Shown one piece after another: positions 16,263-24,699 of a stretch of DNA of 64,000 bases (within the stretch, counting starts at the first letter, position 1; the number at the start of each line of letters is the position of its first letter). This DNA is from Iamia sp038233075 (GTDB lineage: Bacteria; Actinomycetota; Acidimicrobiia; Acidimicrobiales; Iamiaceae). The notes beneath the pieces were generated by a model. The model was not told the origin of the DNA and made no database searches. It worked only from the letters and a program-made list of their open reading frames with translations. Where the stretch lies: positions 1-64,000 of the forward strand of contig JBBSMQ010000013.1 of assembly GCA_038233075.1 (NCBI GenBank), read 5' to 3'. The translations under genes and the position numbers were made by a program.

Positions 16263-17738
16263 TCATCCGCCGGCCCGGTCGGCCAGCACGGCCTCCATCA
16301 CGGCCCGCGCGATGGGAGCCGCGACCCGGCCACCCGTCTGCTCGCTGGCCCCGGGCTGGGCCTGGATGAGCACGGCCACGGCGACCTCCGGCGCCTGGGC
16401 GGGCGGTCCGGCGAAGCCCAGGATCCAGGCGTGGGACTGCGGGGGATCGGTGCCCAGCTGGGCCGTCCCCGTCTTGCCGCCCACCTCCATCCCCGGGATC
16501 GCCAGGGCCTCGGCCGTGCCGCCGGCGCTGGCCACCTCGATCATGCCCCTCCGGATCACATCCGCGGTCGGGGGAGAGGTGGCCCGGACCCACTCCGACG
16601 GCTGGTAGGTGGTGACCGTCTCGCCCTCCTCGTCGGTCACCCGGCCCATCACGTGGGGCGCCATGACCGCGCCACCGTTGGCGATGCCGGCCGTCACCAG
16701 GGCCATCTGCAGGGGTGAGGCGCTGACGTCGCCCTGGCCGATGGAGGCCCGGGCCAGCGGTCCGTTGCCCTGGTCGTCGGGGAATTCGGTGGGGAAGCGC
16801 GACACCGCCGGATCGGGGAGGTCGACGGGGGGCTCGGAGTTGAAGCCGTAGCCCTCGGCCCCCCCGATCATGGCGACGGGACCGAGGTCGACCCCCATCT
16901 GGGCGAAGGCCGAGTTGCACGACACCCGGAGGATCTCGAACAGGGTGCCGCCGCAGGACGAGCCGCCGAAGTTGCTGAGGTCCTGGTCGGTGAAGTCGAT
17001 GTCGAACCCGGTGAGGACGGGGTAGGACGGGTTGGTCTCGGTCACCGCGCCCGCCTCGACGGCGGTGGAGGCGGTCACGACCTTGAACGTGGAGCCCGGG
17101 AAGAAGATGTCCTGGTAGGCGCGGAAGAGCAGGGGCTTCTCGGCGTCGGCGTCGAGCACCCGCTTGCGGTCGGTGGCGTCGGTGGTGTTGGTCGACAAGG
17201 GTCCGGGGTCGTAGCTGGGGAAGCTCCACATGGCGTCGATGGCGCCGCTGCGGGGGTCGAGGGCCACGACCGAGCCCTCCCGCTCGCCGAGCATGTCGCG
17301 GGCGATGCGCTGCACGTCGGGCCGCACCGTGAGGTGGACGTTGCCCACGTTCTCCCTGTCGACGAAGAGGTCCGACAGGCTGGCGAACCGCAGCTCGGGG
17401 GTGGTGCCGGACAGCTCGTTGCCATAGGACTGCTCGACCCCGGTGCGACCCAGGATGGCGCTGTAGTAGCCGGTGATGGGCCCGAACAGGCTGCCCTCAG
17501 GGTAGATGCGCCGGAACTTGAAGCGGCTGCGCTCGGCGACCGAGAAGGCCAGCACCGAGCCGTCGGCGGCGAGGATCTGACCCCGGGGGCGAGAGAACTC
17601 CCGGGTCCGGGGGCGGACGTTGCCGGGCTGCTCGGAGAGCCGCTCGGCCCCGAAGAACTGGATGTAGTTCAGCTGGGCGAAGAGCAGGACGAAGCACCCC
17701 AGCAGGGCCAGGCCGAGACGTCTGATCTGGCGGTCCAT
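16263..17738 (-). CDS. pbpA: penicillin-binding protein 2 (PbpA)
   Basis: Class B transpeptidase that cross-links peptidoglycan, 491 residues. N-terminal helix RRLGLALLGCFVLLFAQLNYIQ anchors it; the dimerisation domain contains RPRGQILAADG. The transpeptidase domain has all motifs: PGSTFK (SxxK), SCN in RVSCNSAFAQ, and KTGTAQ. Its ATG shares bases with the rodA stop (TGATG), so polymerase and transpeptidase are made together as a RodA-PBP2-type pair. The gene order pstP-rodA-pbpA-pknB is the mycobacterial one. Confidence 0.96.
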   Translation of the reverse strand: MDRQIRRLGLALLGCFVLLFAQLNYIQFFGAERLSEQPGNVRPRTREFSRPRGQILAADGSVLAFSVAERSRFKFRRIYPEGSLFGPITGYYSAILGRTGVEQSYGNELSGTTPELRFASLSDLFVDRENVGNVHLTVRPDVQRIARDMLGEREGSVVALDPRSGAIDAMWSFPSYDPGPLSTNTTDATDRKRVLDADAEKPLLFRAYQDIFFPGSTFKVVTASTAVEAGAVTETNPSYPVLTGFDIDFTDQDLSNFGGSSCGGTLFEILRVSCNSAFAQMGVDLGPVAMIGGAEGYGFNSEPPVDLPDPAVSRFPTEFPDDQGNGPLARASIGQGDVSASPLQMALVTAGIANGGAVMAPHVMGRVTDEEGETVTTYQPSEWVRATSPPTADVIRRGMIEVASAGGTAEALAIPGMEVGGKTGTAQLGTDPPQSHAWILGFAGPPAQAPEVAVAVLIQAQPGASEQTGGRVAAPIARAVMEAVLADRAGG

Positions 17739-19066
17739 CAGCCCACCCCCGTCGGGGCGCCGGTGCGGCGAGCCTTGCGCTGGCGGCGCTGGTGGGCATC
17801 GTCAGAGAGGCGCATGAGCAGGGCCAGCAACACGTAGTTGGCCACCACTGAGGTGCCCCCGTAGGACACGAACGGGAGGGCGACCCCGGTGAGGGGCAGG
17901 ACTCGTGTGACGCCGGCCAGGATGATGAGGGCCTGCACGCCGATGAGGGTGGTGAGGCCGGTGGCCAACAGCTTCTCGAAGGCCCCCTCCTGGCTGGCGG
18001 CCACGCGCAGGCCGCTGCCGATCAGGAGCAGGAAGGCGACCAGGATGGCGGTGGTGCCGAGCAGCCCGAGCTCCTCGCCGATGACAGCGAAGATGAAGTC
18101 GTTCTGGGCCTCGGGCAGCAGGCGCGGGTCACCGCTGAGGCCGAGGCCCAGGCCCTGGCCGCCGATGCCGCCGTCGGCCAGGGCGTACCAGCCCTGGATG
18201 ATCTGGTAGCCGCCCCCCTGCGGGTCGTCCCACGGGTTGATCCAGTTGGTCACCCGGTCCTGGACGTGGCTGAACAGCGTCCAGGAGACGAAGGCGGCCA
18301 GGCCGAACAGGGTGGCTCCGACCGCGATGTAGGCGGCCCTCCCCGTGGCCACCCAGAGCAGCACGATGAACAGGGCGAAGAACAGGAGCGCGGTGCCCAG
18401 GTCCCGCTCGGCAGTGATGACGACCACGGAGATGGCCCAGGCCCCCAGCACCGGCCCCAGGTGCTTGGGGTCGGGGAGGAGGGGCCATCGCCGGGGCCAG
18501 GATGCAAGGGCGAGTAGCTCGCGCTTCTCCACCAGGTAGGCGGCGAAGAACAGGGCGAGGAAGAGCTTGGCGAACTCGCCGGGCTGGAACTGGGCCGGAC
18601 CGAGGCGGATCCAGATGCGGGCGCCGTTGATGGTCTGGCCCAGCACCGGGACGAGCGGGACCATCACCAGCCCGACACCGACGAACAGGGCGATGTAGCG
18701 GTAGCGCTCCAGGTCGCGTGGTCGGCGGACGACGATCAGGGTGACGACGAACGCGGCCAGGCCCACGAAGATCCAGCCGGCCTGCTTGGCGGCCAGGTCG
18801 TCGCGGAGGCGGGCGATGAACACGTAGCCGATGCCGTTGAGCAGCACGGCCAGGGGGAGTAGCGTGCCGTCGGCACCCGGCGCCAGCTTGCGGATCACCA
18901 CGTGGGCGACGACGAAGAGGACCAGGACCAGGGCCAGGAACGGCCCGATGTTGGCCGGGAGCGACGCCGTGCGGCCCAGGGTGGCGAGCGCGTACGCGCC
19001 CCCGACCACCGTGCCGGCCAGCAGCAACATGACCAGCTCGCCGTTGCGCCGGAGTCGCTCGATCAC
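17738..19066 (-). CDS. rodA: SEDS peptidoglycan polymerase RodA/FtsW
   Basis: Integral membrane glycosyltransferase that polymerises lipid II, 442 residues with about ten to twelve hydrophobic helices. SEDS signatures are NGARIWIRLGPAQFQPGEFAKLFL near the middle, WINPWDDPQGGGYQIIQ, and FIFAVIGEELGLLG, followed by TGVALPFVSYGGTSVV. GTG start with GGAGG nine bases upstream. Partner of the adjoining PbpA; RodA rather than FtsW is inferred from this pairing. Confidence 0.95.
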   Translation of the reverse strand: MIERLRRNGELVMLLLAGTVVGGAYALATLGRTASLPANIGPFLALVLVLFVVAHVVIRKLAPGADGTLLPLAVLLNGIGYVFIARLRDDLAAKQAGWIFVGLAAFVVTLIVVRRPRDLERYRYIALFVGVGLVMVPLVPVLGQTINGARIWIRLGPAQFQPGEFAKLFLALFFAAYLVEKRELLALASWPRRWPLLPDPKHLGPVLGAWAISVVVITAERDLGTALLFFALFIVLLWVATGRAAYIAVGATLFGLAAFVSWTLFSHVQDRVTNWINPWDDPQGGGYQIIQGWYALADGGIGGQGLGLGLSGDPRLLPEAQNDFIFAVIGEELGLLGTTAILVAFLLLIGSGLRVAASQEGAFEKLLATGLTTLIGVQALIILAGVTRVLPLTGVALPFVSYGGTSVVANYVLLALLMRLSDDAHQRRQRKARRTGAPTGVG

Positions 19067-19142
19067 GGCTCCGCACCTCCGGGCGCGTCGCGATGGCGCA
19101 CCGTGGTCCCCAGGGCCGCGACCGGCGGGCCCGAGGTGGCGA

Positions 19143-20675
19143 TCACGGGCCCTCGGTCGTCGGCGCGGCGGGTGCGGTCGTGGTCGAGCCCGGGCGGGTC
19201 GTGGTGGTGGGGGGCGCGGTCGTGGTCGTCGACGGCGAGGTCTCCTGGTCCCGCTGGTCGACGTTGGCCTTGAGGGTGTTGACGCGGGTGCGGGCGTCCT
19301 CGAGGGAGCCGAACTCCTGCTCGGCGTCGATCTGGTCGCGCTCGGCTGGGGTGAGCTGGTCGAGATCGAGGCCCGCGGACTCCTCGACCGTGGGATCGAA
19401 GATCAAGAAGCCGCCGGGCTGGCCCCGGAAGATCTGCACCTCACCGGCCTCGGCGGCGACGTAGTAGGTGCGACCGGCCCACCACGAGCCGGCCAGGTAG
19501 GCGCCCCCCACCACCACGCCCAGCACGACCACGGTGAGCAGCGCGGTGAGGGCCCAGTGGCGTCCGCCGGCGTGGTCGAGGTCCTCGAAGAGGTCAGTGG
19601 TCTCTCTGCCGAAGGGGAGGTCCTCGCCCTCTGACGAGTCTGGCTCCGCCGTCGATGCGGCGCCGGCCCCGGCTCCACCGTCGGGTTCGGTGGGGGAGGG
19701 GGCCCCGACGTCGGTGTCGTCGGTCAGGTGGGTGGCGGTGTCGCTCGGCGGCGCCGCCGGTGGTCCGCCCGGCAGGGTCACGTCGCCGTCGGCCACCGCC
19801 GGATCGCCCTGGGTCGCGGGTGTCTCGGCCGTCACCGCCGTGGGCGATGCACCGTCGGGGCGCTCGTCGGTGCCCTCGCCATCGTCCGTCGCGGCTGGGG
19901 CCGCGGTCGCCGCCGTCGCCGCGTCGGCGGCGCGCGCCGAGCGCCCACCGTCGTCGATGACGTCGACGATGACGCAGGTGATGTTGTCCCGCCCGCCGCC
20001 CTGGTTGGCCAGCCGGACCAGCTCGGACGCGGCCGCGTCGGGGTCCTCGACCGTTCGCAGCACCTCGACGATCGCGGCGCGGTCGACTTCGTTGAACAGG
20101 CCGTCGCTGCACAGCAGGAATCGGTCGCCGGTGAAGGGCAGCACAGAGTCGGTGTCGACCTGGACGGCCTCGTCGATGCCGAGAGCCCGGGTGAGGATGT
20201 TGCGCTGAGGGTGGACCGCGGCCTCCTCCTCACTGAGCTGGCCGCCGCGCCGGAGGTCCTCGACCAGGCTGTGGTCCTGGCTGAGCTGCATCAGCTCGTC
20301 GTCGCGCAGCAGGTACACCCTCGAGTCACCGACGTTGACCCAGGCGATCTCCTGCTCCCCCGCCTCCTCGCCGACGAGGGCGACGGCGACGAGCGTCGTG
20401 CCCATGCCCCGCAGCTCGTCGCTGTCCGCGGCGCGGGCGAAGATGCGACGGTTGGCCTCCTTCACCGCCTCGACCATCGAGCTGACGGTCGGCTCGCTGA
20501 TGACGGCCTCCAGCGTCTCCACCGCGATGGCCGAGGCCACCTCACCGCCCTGGTGGCCGCCCATGCCGTCGGCCACGGCGAACACCGACGGGCCGTCGGC
20601 GATCAGCTTCGAGTCCTGGTTGTTCGACCGGATCTGGCCCACGTCGCTGGCTGACCCGGCCCGGATCGAGGTCAC
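19143..20675 (-). CDS. pstP: PP2C-type protein phosphatase PstP
   Basis: Ser/Thr phosphatase that reverses PknB phosphorylation, 510 residues from the GTG chosen. The catalytic domain (residues 1-235) shows RSNNQDS, VADGMGGHQGGEVAS, GMGTTLV, NVGDSRVYLL, DHSLVEDL, LCSDGLFN and GGRDNITCV, the metal-binding pattern of PPM phosphatases. A long acidic disordered linker, one membrane helix (ALTALLTVVVLGVVVGGAYL), and a small extracellular domain beginning TYYVAAEAGEVQIFRG follow, then a Thr/Pro-rich tail. The extracellular domain resembles that of other actinobacterial PstP. A longer start 11 codons upstream is possible. Confidence 0.93.
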   Translation of the reverse strand: MTSIRAGSASDVGQIRSNNQDSKLIADGPSVFAVADGMGGHQGGEVASAIAVETLEAVISEPTVSSMVEAVKEANRRIFARAADSDELRGMGTTLVAVALVGEEAGEQEIAWVNVGDSRVYLLRDDELMQLSQDHSLVEDLRRGGQLSEEEAAVHPQRNILTRALGIDEAVQVDTDSVLPFTGDRFLLCSDGLFNEVDRAAIVEVLRTVEDPDAAASELVRLANQGGGRDNITCVIVDVIDDGGRSARAADAATAATAAPAATDDGEGTDERPDGASPTAVTAETPATQGDPAVADGDVTLPGGPPAAPPSDTATHLTDDTDVGAPSPTEPDGGAGAGAASTAEPDSSEGEDLPFGRETTDLFEDLDHAGGRHWALTALLTVVVLGVVVGGAYLAGSWWAGRTYYVAAEAGEVQIFRGQPGGFLIFDPTVEESAGLDLDQLTPAERDQIDAEQEFGSLEDARTRVNTLKANVDQRDQETSPSTTTTAPPTTTTRPGSTTTAPAAPTTEGP

Positions 20676-20790
20676 AGCGACACCGCGCCGGCGGGCACCG
20701 GCGACCACCGGCCGAGCGATGAGGATGCGGGCCGCGACGCGATCGCATCGCGGTCGAGAGCGTCGCTGACCGCCGCCGAAGAGATCGCGT

Positions 20791-21270
20791 TCATCCGAGC
20801 TCCATGACGGTGTGGCCGATCTGGACGAGGTCGCCGCGCCGCACCGCGGCGGCCGTCGTGACCTTGGTCTGGTTGATGAAGGTGCCGTTGGTCGACCCCA
20901 GGTCCTCGACCCAGGTCTGGCCGTCGCGGCTGAAGATCCGGGCGTGGATCTGCGATGCGAAGGTGTCCTCCGGGATGGCCACCTGACAGCCCGCCGCCCG
21001 GCCCACCGTCATCTCGGCCCCGAGGGGGATCACTCGGCCCCGCTGCTCGGCCGGCTCCACCATCGTCAGCTGGGTGGGCACCTTGCGGCCCTTGCGGCGG
21101 GTGCGCCCGGCGGGCGGCGACCCCGCCGCCGGCGCTACGGCGCCACCGCTGCGCTCCAGCGCTGGGGGCGGGTTGACCTCGACCCACACGGCCCGCAGCA
21201 CGCGGAAGAAGAACAGGTACAGCAGCGCCAGGACGCAGAACTTGAGGATGGTCAGCAGCTGCTCGGACAT
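20791..21270 (-). CDS. fhaB: FHA-domain protein FhaB (FipA-like)
   Basis: A 159-residue protein with one N-terminal membrane helix (LTILKFCVLALLYLFFFRVL), a basic linker (RTRRKGRKVPTQLTMVEPAEQRG) with Thr residues placed like the kinase-phosphorylated site of mycobacterial FhaB, and a C-terminal FHA domain: MTVGRAAGC, DTFASQIHARIF, VEDLGSTNGTFINQ. FHA domains bind phosphothreonine, so it should read PknB activity at the division/growth site. Second gene of the operon. Confidence 0.93.
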   Translation of the reverse strand: MSEQLLTILKFCVLALLYLFFFRVLRAVWVEVNPPPALERSGGAVAPAAGSPPAGRTRRKGRKVPTQLTMVEPAEQRGRVIPLGAEMTVGRAAGCQVAIPEDTFASQIHARIFSRDGQTWVEDLGSTNGTFINQTKVTTAAAVRRGDLVQIGHTVMELG

Positions 21271-21367
21271 GCCGCGTGGGAGGTTACCGGTCGCCTCTCG
21301 GCGGCACGGTCCACGACCAGGGGGGTGCGCTCCCCGGTCGCGGGGCGGACCGGCAGGTGCCCACCGG

Positions 21368-22024
21368 TCAGCTGGCCTCGAACCAGATGCGGGTGTTGCC
21401 GAAGCTGATCTCGTTGCCGTCCTCGAGGGAGTGGATCGACACCCGGGCGCCGTTGACGCGGGAGCCGTTGGTGGACCCGAGGTCGACCAGCACCCAGCCT
21501 GCGCCCGCGGGGCGGATCTCGGCGTGGTTGCGGCTCACGTTGGGATCCGACAGCACGATGGTCGACTCGGCCTGGCGACCGATGGTGATGACGTCCTCGC
21601 CGAGGGGGATCCGGTCACCGGTCGGCAGCACGAGGGAGCCGGCGCCGGCGCCACCGTGGCCCTCGCGCAACCGGGCCGCCACCTGGCAGGTGCCGGCGCG
21701 GACCGCCCCGGCCTCCAGGGCCACGGCCAGGGGGCCGAGGAACGAGTAGCCCTCGTCTCGGGCGTGGTCGCGGGCGGCATCGGCCAGCTCTCGGGTCAGG
21801 CTGTCGGCGATCTCGTCGAACGAGACCCGGTCCTCGTGGCTCAGGACGACGGTGAAGTCGTTGGGGACCACCGTGCGGCCCCGGACGTCGATCGAGCGGC
21901 CGATGTCCATCTCCCGGGTCAGCCGTCGCCCGATCTCGACCGGCCGCAACCCGGAGCGGAACACCCGGGAGAAGGTGCCCTCCACGGCCTGCTCCAGGCG
22001 ACGCTCGAACCCCTTCAGGCTCAT
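21368..22024 (-). CDS. fhaA: FHA-domain protein FhaA with DUF3662 domain
   Basis: First gene of the operon, 218 residues. The N-terminal DUF3662 domain (GFERRLEQAVEGTFSRVF, VPNDFTVVLS, LADAARDHA) is followed directly by a C-terminal FHA domain (ITIGRQAESTIVLSDPNVSRNHAEI, LVDLGSTNGSRVNG). Mycobacterial FhaA (about 530 residues) has a long disordered linker between the two; here it is nearly absent. In mycobacteria FhaA recruits the lipid II flippase MurJ/MviN through phosphothreonine. The ATG overlaps a short upstream leader ORF by ATGA. Confidence 0.93.
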   Translation of the reverse strand: MSLKGFERRLEQAVEGTFSRVFRSGLRPVEIGRRLTREMDIGRSIDVRGRTVVPNDFTVVLSHEDRVSFDEIADSLTRELADAARDHARDEGYSFLGPLAVALEAGAVRAGTCQVAARLREGHGGAGAGSLVLPTGDRIPLGEDVITIGRQAESTIVLSDPNVSRNHAEIRPAGAGWVLVDLGSTNGSRVNGARVSIHSLEDGNEISFGNTRIWFEAS

Positions 22025-22077
22025 GGCTGCGACGCCCCGCCGTCGGAGGGCCCGTGCTGTCTGGTTCGCTCGCTCAT
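22021..22077 (-). CDS. 18-residue leader ORF in front of fhaA, dispersed repeat copy 1
   Basis: The leader encodes MSERTRQHGPSDGGASQP and its TGA overlaps the fhaA ATG (ATGA). A closely related sequence (MSERSERIRQRGPSDGG) precedes pdxH about 30 kb away in the same position relative to the next gene. Identity at DNA level is high over GATGAGCGAGCG, CAGACAGC and GGGCCCTCCGACGGCGG. Whether the peptide is made or the DNA is simply a repeat is unknown. Confidence 0.5.
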   Translation of the reverse strand: MSERTRQHGPSDGGASQP

Positions 22078-22173
22078 CGGTCCCGTGCCGGGACGAGGGG
22101 CGGCGATGCAGGTGAGGCCGGCGGCACGGGCCCGACGATACCGGCGCGACCCTGGTGGACGGGCCCAGGGGCG

Positions 22174-23499
22174 ATGATGGCGGCCGTGCACCCCGTCGGG
22201 GCCCCGCCCCCGCCCCGTTCGCTGCCCCCCCGGGCCGGAGAGGTGGCCGTCCCCGTGACCGAGGACGAGCGGCGACCCATGGTCGACTCGCTGCGGGCGG
22301 TCGCCCTGCTGGGAGTCGTCGTGGTCAACGTGGCCGCTTACCGCCGGGGCGTCGGCCCCAACCTGGCGGCCGCGGGCGGACGCGTCGGGGGCGACGTCGA
22401 CCCTCTCACCGTCGGGCTCTCCGCCCTGGCCGAGGGCCGCTTCTACCCCTTGTTCTCCTTCGTGTTCGGCTGGGGCTTCGCGGTGCAGGACGCGCGCAGT
22501 CGGGTGCGGGACCGGTCGGTGGTGGGCCCGTGGCTGCGGCGGTGCGCAGTGCTCCTGGTGCTGGGCGGCGCCCACGCCCTGCTGCTCTTCGACGGCGACA
22601 TCCTCACCACCTACGCGCTGCTCGGTGCCTTCCTGCTGCTGATCCGACCGCTGCGCCCCGGCTGGCTGGCCGCCCTGGGGGCGGGCCTGGTCGTGGCCCA
22701 GGGCCTGTTCACCACCGGGCTCATCGCCCTGGTCACCGCGGTGGCCGACCCTGACGGCCTCGGCCTCGTCCGCCTGCGAGCCGACGCCCTGGCGGAGCTG
22801 GCCGCCGATGCCCGCGTCTACAGCCGCGGCAGCTTCGTCGACGTGGTCGCACTGCGGGCCGACGACCTGGCCCTCACCTACCCCCTCGGCCTCTTGACCG
22901 TGGGCGGGACCGTCGCCGGGATGATGTGCCTGGGCATGGCCGCGGCACGAGCCGGCTGGGTCGACCCGAACCGGTGGCCAGGCTGGCTGCGCACCTCGAT
23001 CGTGCCGGTGTGGGCGGTGGGGCTCGTCATGTCGGTGCCGGCGGCGTGGCTGGTGGGCGACACCGCGCTGGCCACCCTCGACACCGGCGGGGCCGCCCTG
23101 GGCTGGGCCCTCTACTCGCTGCTCGGCCCCGCCCTGGCGTTGGCGTGGGCCGGGGTCATCCTCCGGGCCGGGCAGGTGGGCTCATTCCGCTGGGTGCTCG
23201 ACCGCCTCGCCCCCGCCGGGCGCATGACCCTCACCCTGTACCTCGGTCAGTCCCTCGTCGCCTCGTTCGCCTTCAACGGCTACGGCTTCGACCTCGGCGA
23301 TCGGCTCGGCATCGGCGCCGCGGTGGCCCTGGCGACGGCGTTCTGGGTGCTGCAGGTGGTGCTGGCCACCCTCTGGCTGCGGGTGTTCACCATGGGCCCG
23401 ATGGAGGCCCTGACCCGAGCCGTTGCCTACCTGCGCTGGCCCGCCGTGCGCCGTCGGGACCGGACATCTCCGTTGGTGCCTGTGAGCGGCCCTGGCTAG
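22174..23499 (+). CDS. DUF418-domain multi-pass membrane protein
   Basis: A 441-residue membrane protein of unknown function. RRPMVDSLRAVALLGVVVVN is the N-terminal signature of DUF418 proteins, followed by EGRFYPLFSFVFGWGFA, about ten hydrophobic helices and the C-terminal DUF418 motif region GRMTLTLYLGQSLVASFAF. Paired ATGs at the start follow AGGGG. Divergent from fhaA, with the leader repeat in the intervening 150 bp. Members are suspected transporters or acyl-transfer enzymes without proof. Confidence 0.85.
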   Translation: MMAAVHPVGAPPPPRSLPPRAGEVAVPVTEDERRPMVDSLRAVALLGVVVVNVAAYRRGVGPNLAAAGGRVGGDVDPLTVGLSALAEGRFYPLFSFVFGWGFAVQDARSRVRDRSVVGPWLRRCAVLLVLGGAHALLLFDGDILTTYALLGAFLLLIRPLRPGWLAALGAGLVVAQGLFTTGLIALVTAVADPDGLGLVRLRADALAELAADARVYSRGSFVDVVALRADDLALTYPLGLLTVGGTVAGMMCLGMAAARAGWVDPNRWPGWLRTSIVPVWAVGLVMSVPAAWLVGDTALATLDTGGAALGWALYSLLGPALALAWAGVILRAGQVGSFRWVLDRLAPAGRMTLTLYLGQSLVASFAFNGYGFDLGDRLGIGAAVALATAFWVLQVVLATLWLRVFTMGPMEALTRAVAYLRWPAVRRRDRTSPLVPVSGPG

Positions 23500-23516
23500 G
23501 GTCGGTCGTTCCACTC

Positions 23517-23603
<87 letters not shown>

Positions 23604-23879
23604 CGAGGTCCCTGAGCGGTTGCGACGGCAGTGTCCCGGGCCAGGGTTCGCCAAGACCCGATTGCTATCCGCCGACCGAGCCGTCGGCGATGGGGCGAGC
23701 CATGGGCGATACATGCAATACCGACCAAGCGTCCCCGAATGTAGTTCACGTCCCCCTCGCAAGCCCGGAAGTCGAGAGGGCTCTCCGTCGCCCGACCTCG
23801 ACCGGCGCCCACCGCCGACCCTCCGCCCGAGGCCGCAGCGACCGAGACTCGGGAGCGCAGCGTCGGTGGACCCCGGGGT
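23604..23879. other. intergenic region after tRNA-Leu
   Basis: No gene or convincing hairpin is seen. Base composition is somewhat less GC-rich than nearby and there are no family-like frames. Together with the adjacent toxin-antitoxin pair it may be foreign sequence placed beside a tRNA gene. Confidence 0.4.
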
Positions 23880-24239
23880 TCACGCCAGGTGGAGAGCGTT
23901 CCGGAGGATCTCGTCGACGGTGTGGCGTGCCTCGGCGTCGAGGCGGCCGAGACGCCGCTCCAGTCGAGCGGTGGAGATGGCACGCACCTGTTCGACCTGG
24001 AAGGCGGTGGCCTGGTGGAGACCGCTGTCGGCGCCGGGCTCGACGGTCACGTGGAGCGGTAGCCGCCGCTGGGTCGTGGTTCCGGGCACGACGATCGCCA
24101 TGCGGAGGTTCGCGTGGTGGAGGTGATCGTCGGAGACGATGAGCGCCGGCCGTCGGAAGGCCTGCTCGGGATCTTCGGGGTGTACTCCGAAGTCGACGAG
24201 CCAGACGTCGCCCCGGCGGTGGGTCGGCTCAGCGGTCAC
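23880..24239 (-). CDS. mazF: MazF/PemK-type endoribonuclease toxin
   Basis: Putative mRNA interferase of 119 residues. HRRGDVWLVDFG and AFRRPALIVSDDHLH are the first strands of the PemK/MazF fold, followed by IVVPGTTTQRRLPLHVTVEPG and the late helix AFQVEQVRAISTARLERRLGRL. The conserved Arg and Thr/Ser catalytic positions (RRPALIVS, VPGT) are present. The GTG start chosen overlaps the antitoxin gene by 11 bases, the usual arrangement; an ATG eight codons earlier adds unlike sequence. Confidence 0.88.
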   Translation of the reverse strand: MTAEPTHRRGDVWLVDFGVHPEDPEQAFRRPALIVSDDHLHHANLRMAIVVPGTTTQRRLPLHVTVEPGADSGLHQATAFQVEQVRAISTARLERRLGRLDAEARHTVDEILRNALHLA

Positions 24240-24480
24240 GGAGACCGTCGGCGGCGGTGCCACCGAGCCCAGCGGACTCCGCCTGGTAGGTGGCCACCTG
24301 CTCGGGGGTCATGGCGTCGATCGCCTCGTGGACGGTATCCCACCACTGCTCCCTCGTCAGCCGGTGGATGGCGTCGGCGACGACGTCGAGCATCGTGCTG
24401 CCTCGCTCGTCCGCCAGCCGGGCGATCTCGTCACGGAGCTGGACCGGGACCCGGAGCGTGGTCGTCTGTATCGGCGCCAT
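24229..24480 (-). CDS. ribbon-helix-helix antitoxin for MazF
   Basis: An 83-residue protein starting MAPIQTTTLRVPVQLRDEIARLADERG, the strand-helix pattern of MetJ/Arc-type ribbon-helix-helix DNA-binding proteins. The C-terminal half (WWDTVHEAIDAMTPEQVATY) would wrap the toxin. It overlaps the mazF start, so both are co-translated and probably autoregulated. Confidence 0.85.
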   Translation of the reverse strand: MAPIQTTTLRVPVQLRDEIARLADERGSTMLDVVADAIHRLTREQWWDTVHEAIDAMTPEQVATYQAESAGLGGTAADGLRDR

Positions 24481-24699
24481 CGAAGTAGCCTAACCAGGCG
24501 AGTCACCAGGCGATCGATGCTTAGCGCGCGACGGTCTGGTGTCGACGCTCGCGCCGGTGCTGCGCTCGCTCGGGGCCTCCGACCGGCTCGCTAGATCGGC
24601 CTGTCGTCCGTCGTCGATGGTGCGCTCCGCCGGGATCCCGGTGGAGGTCCGCCCGACCCGGTACCTTCACGGCGCTGCGACAGGTGAAGGGATGCGCCG

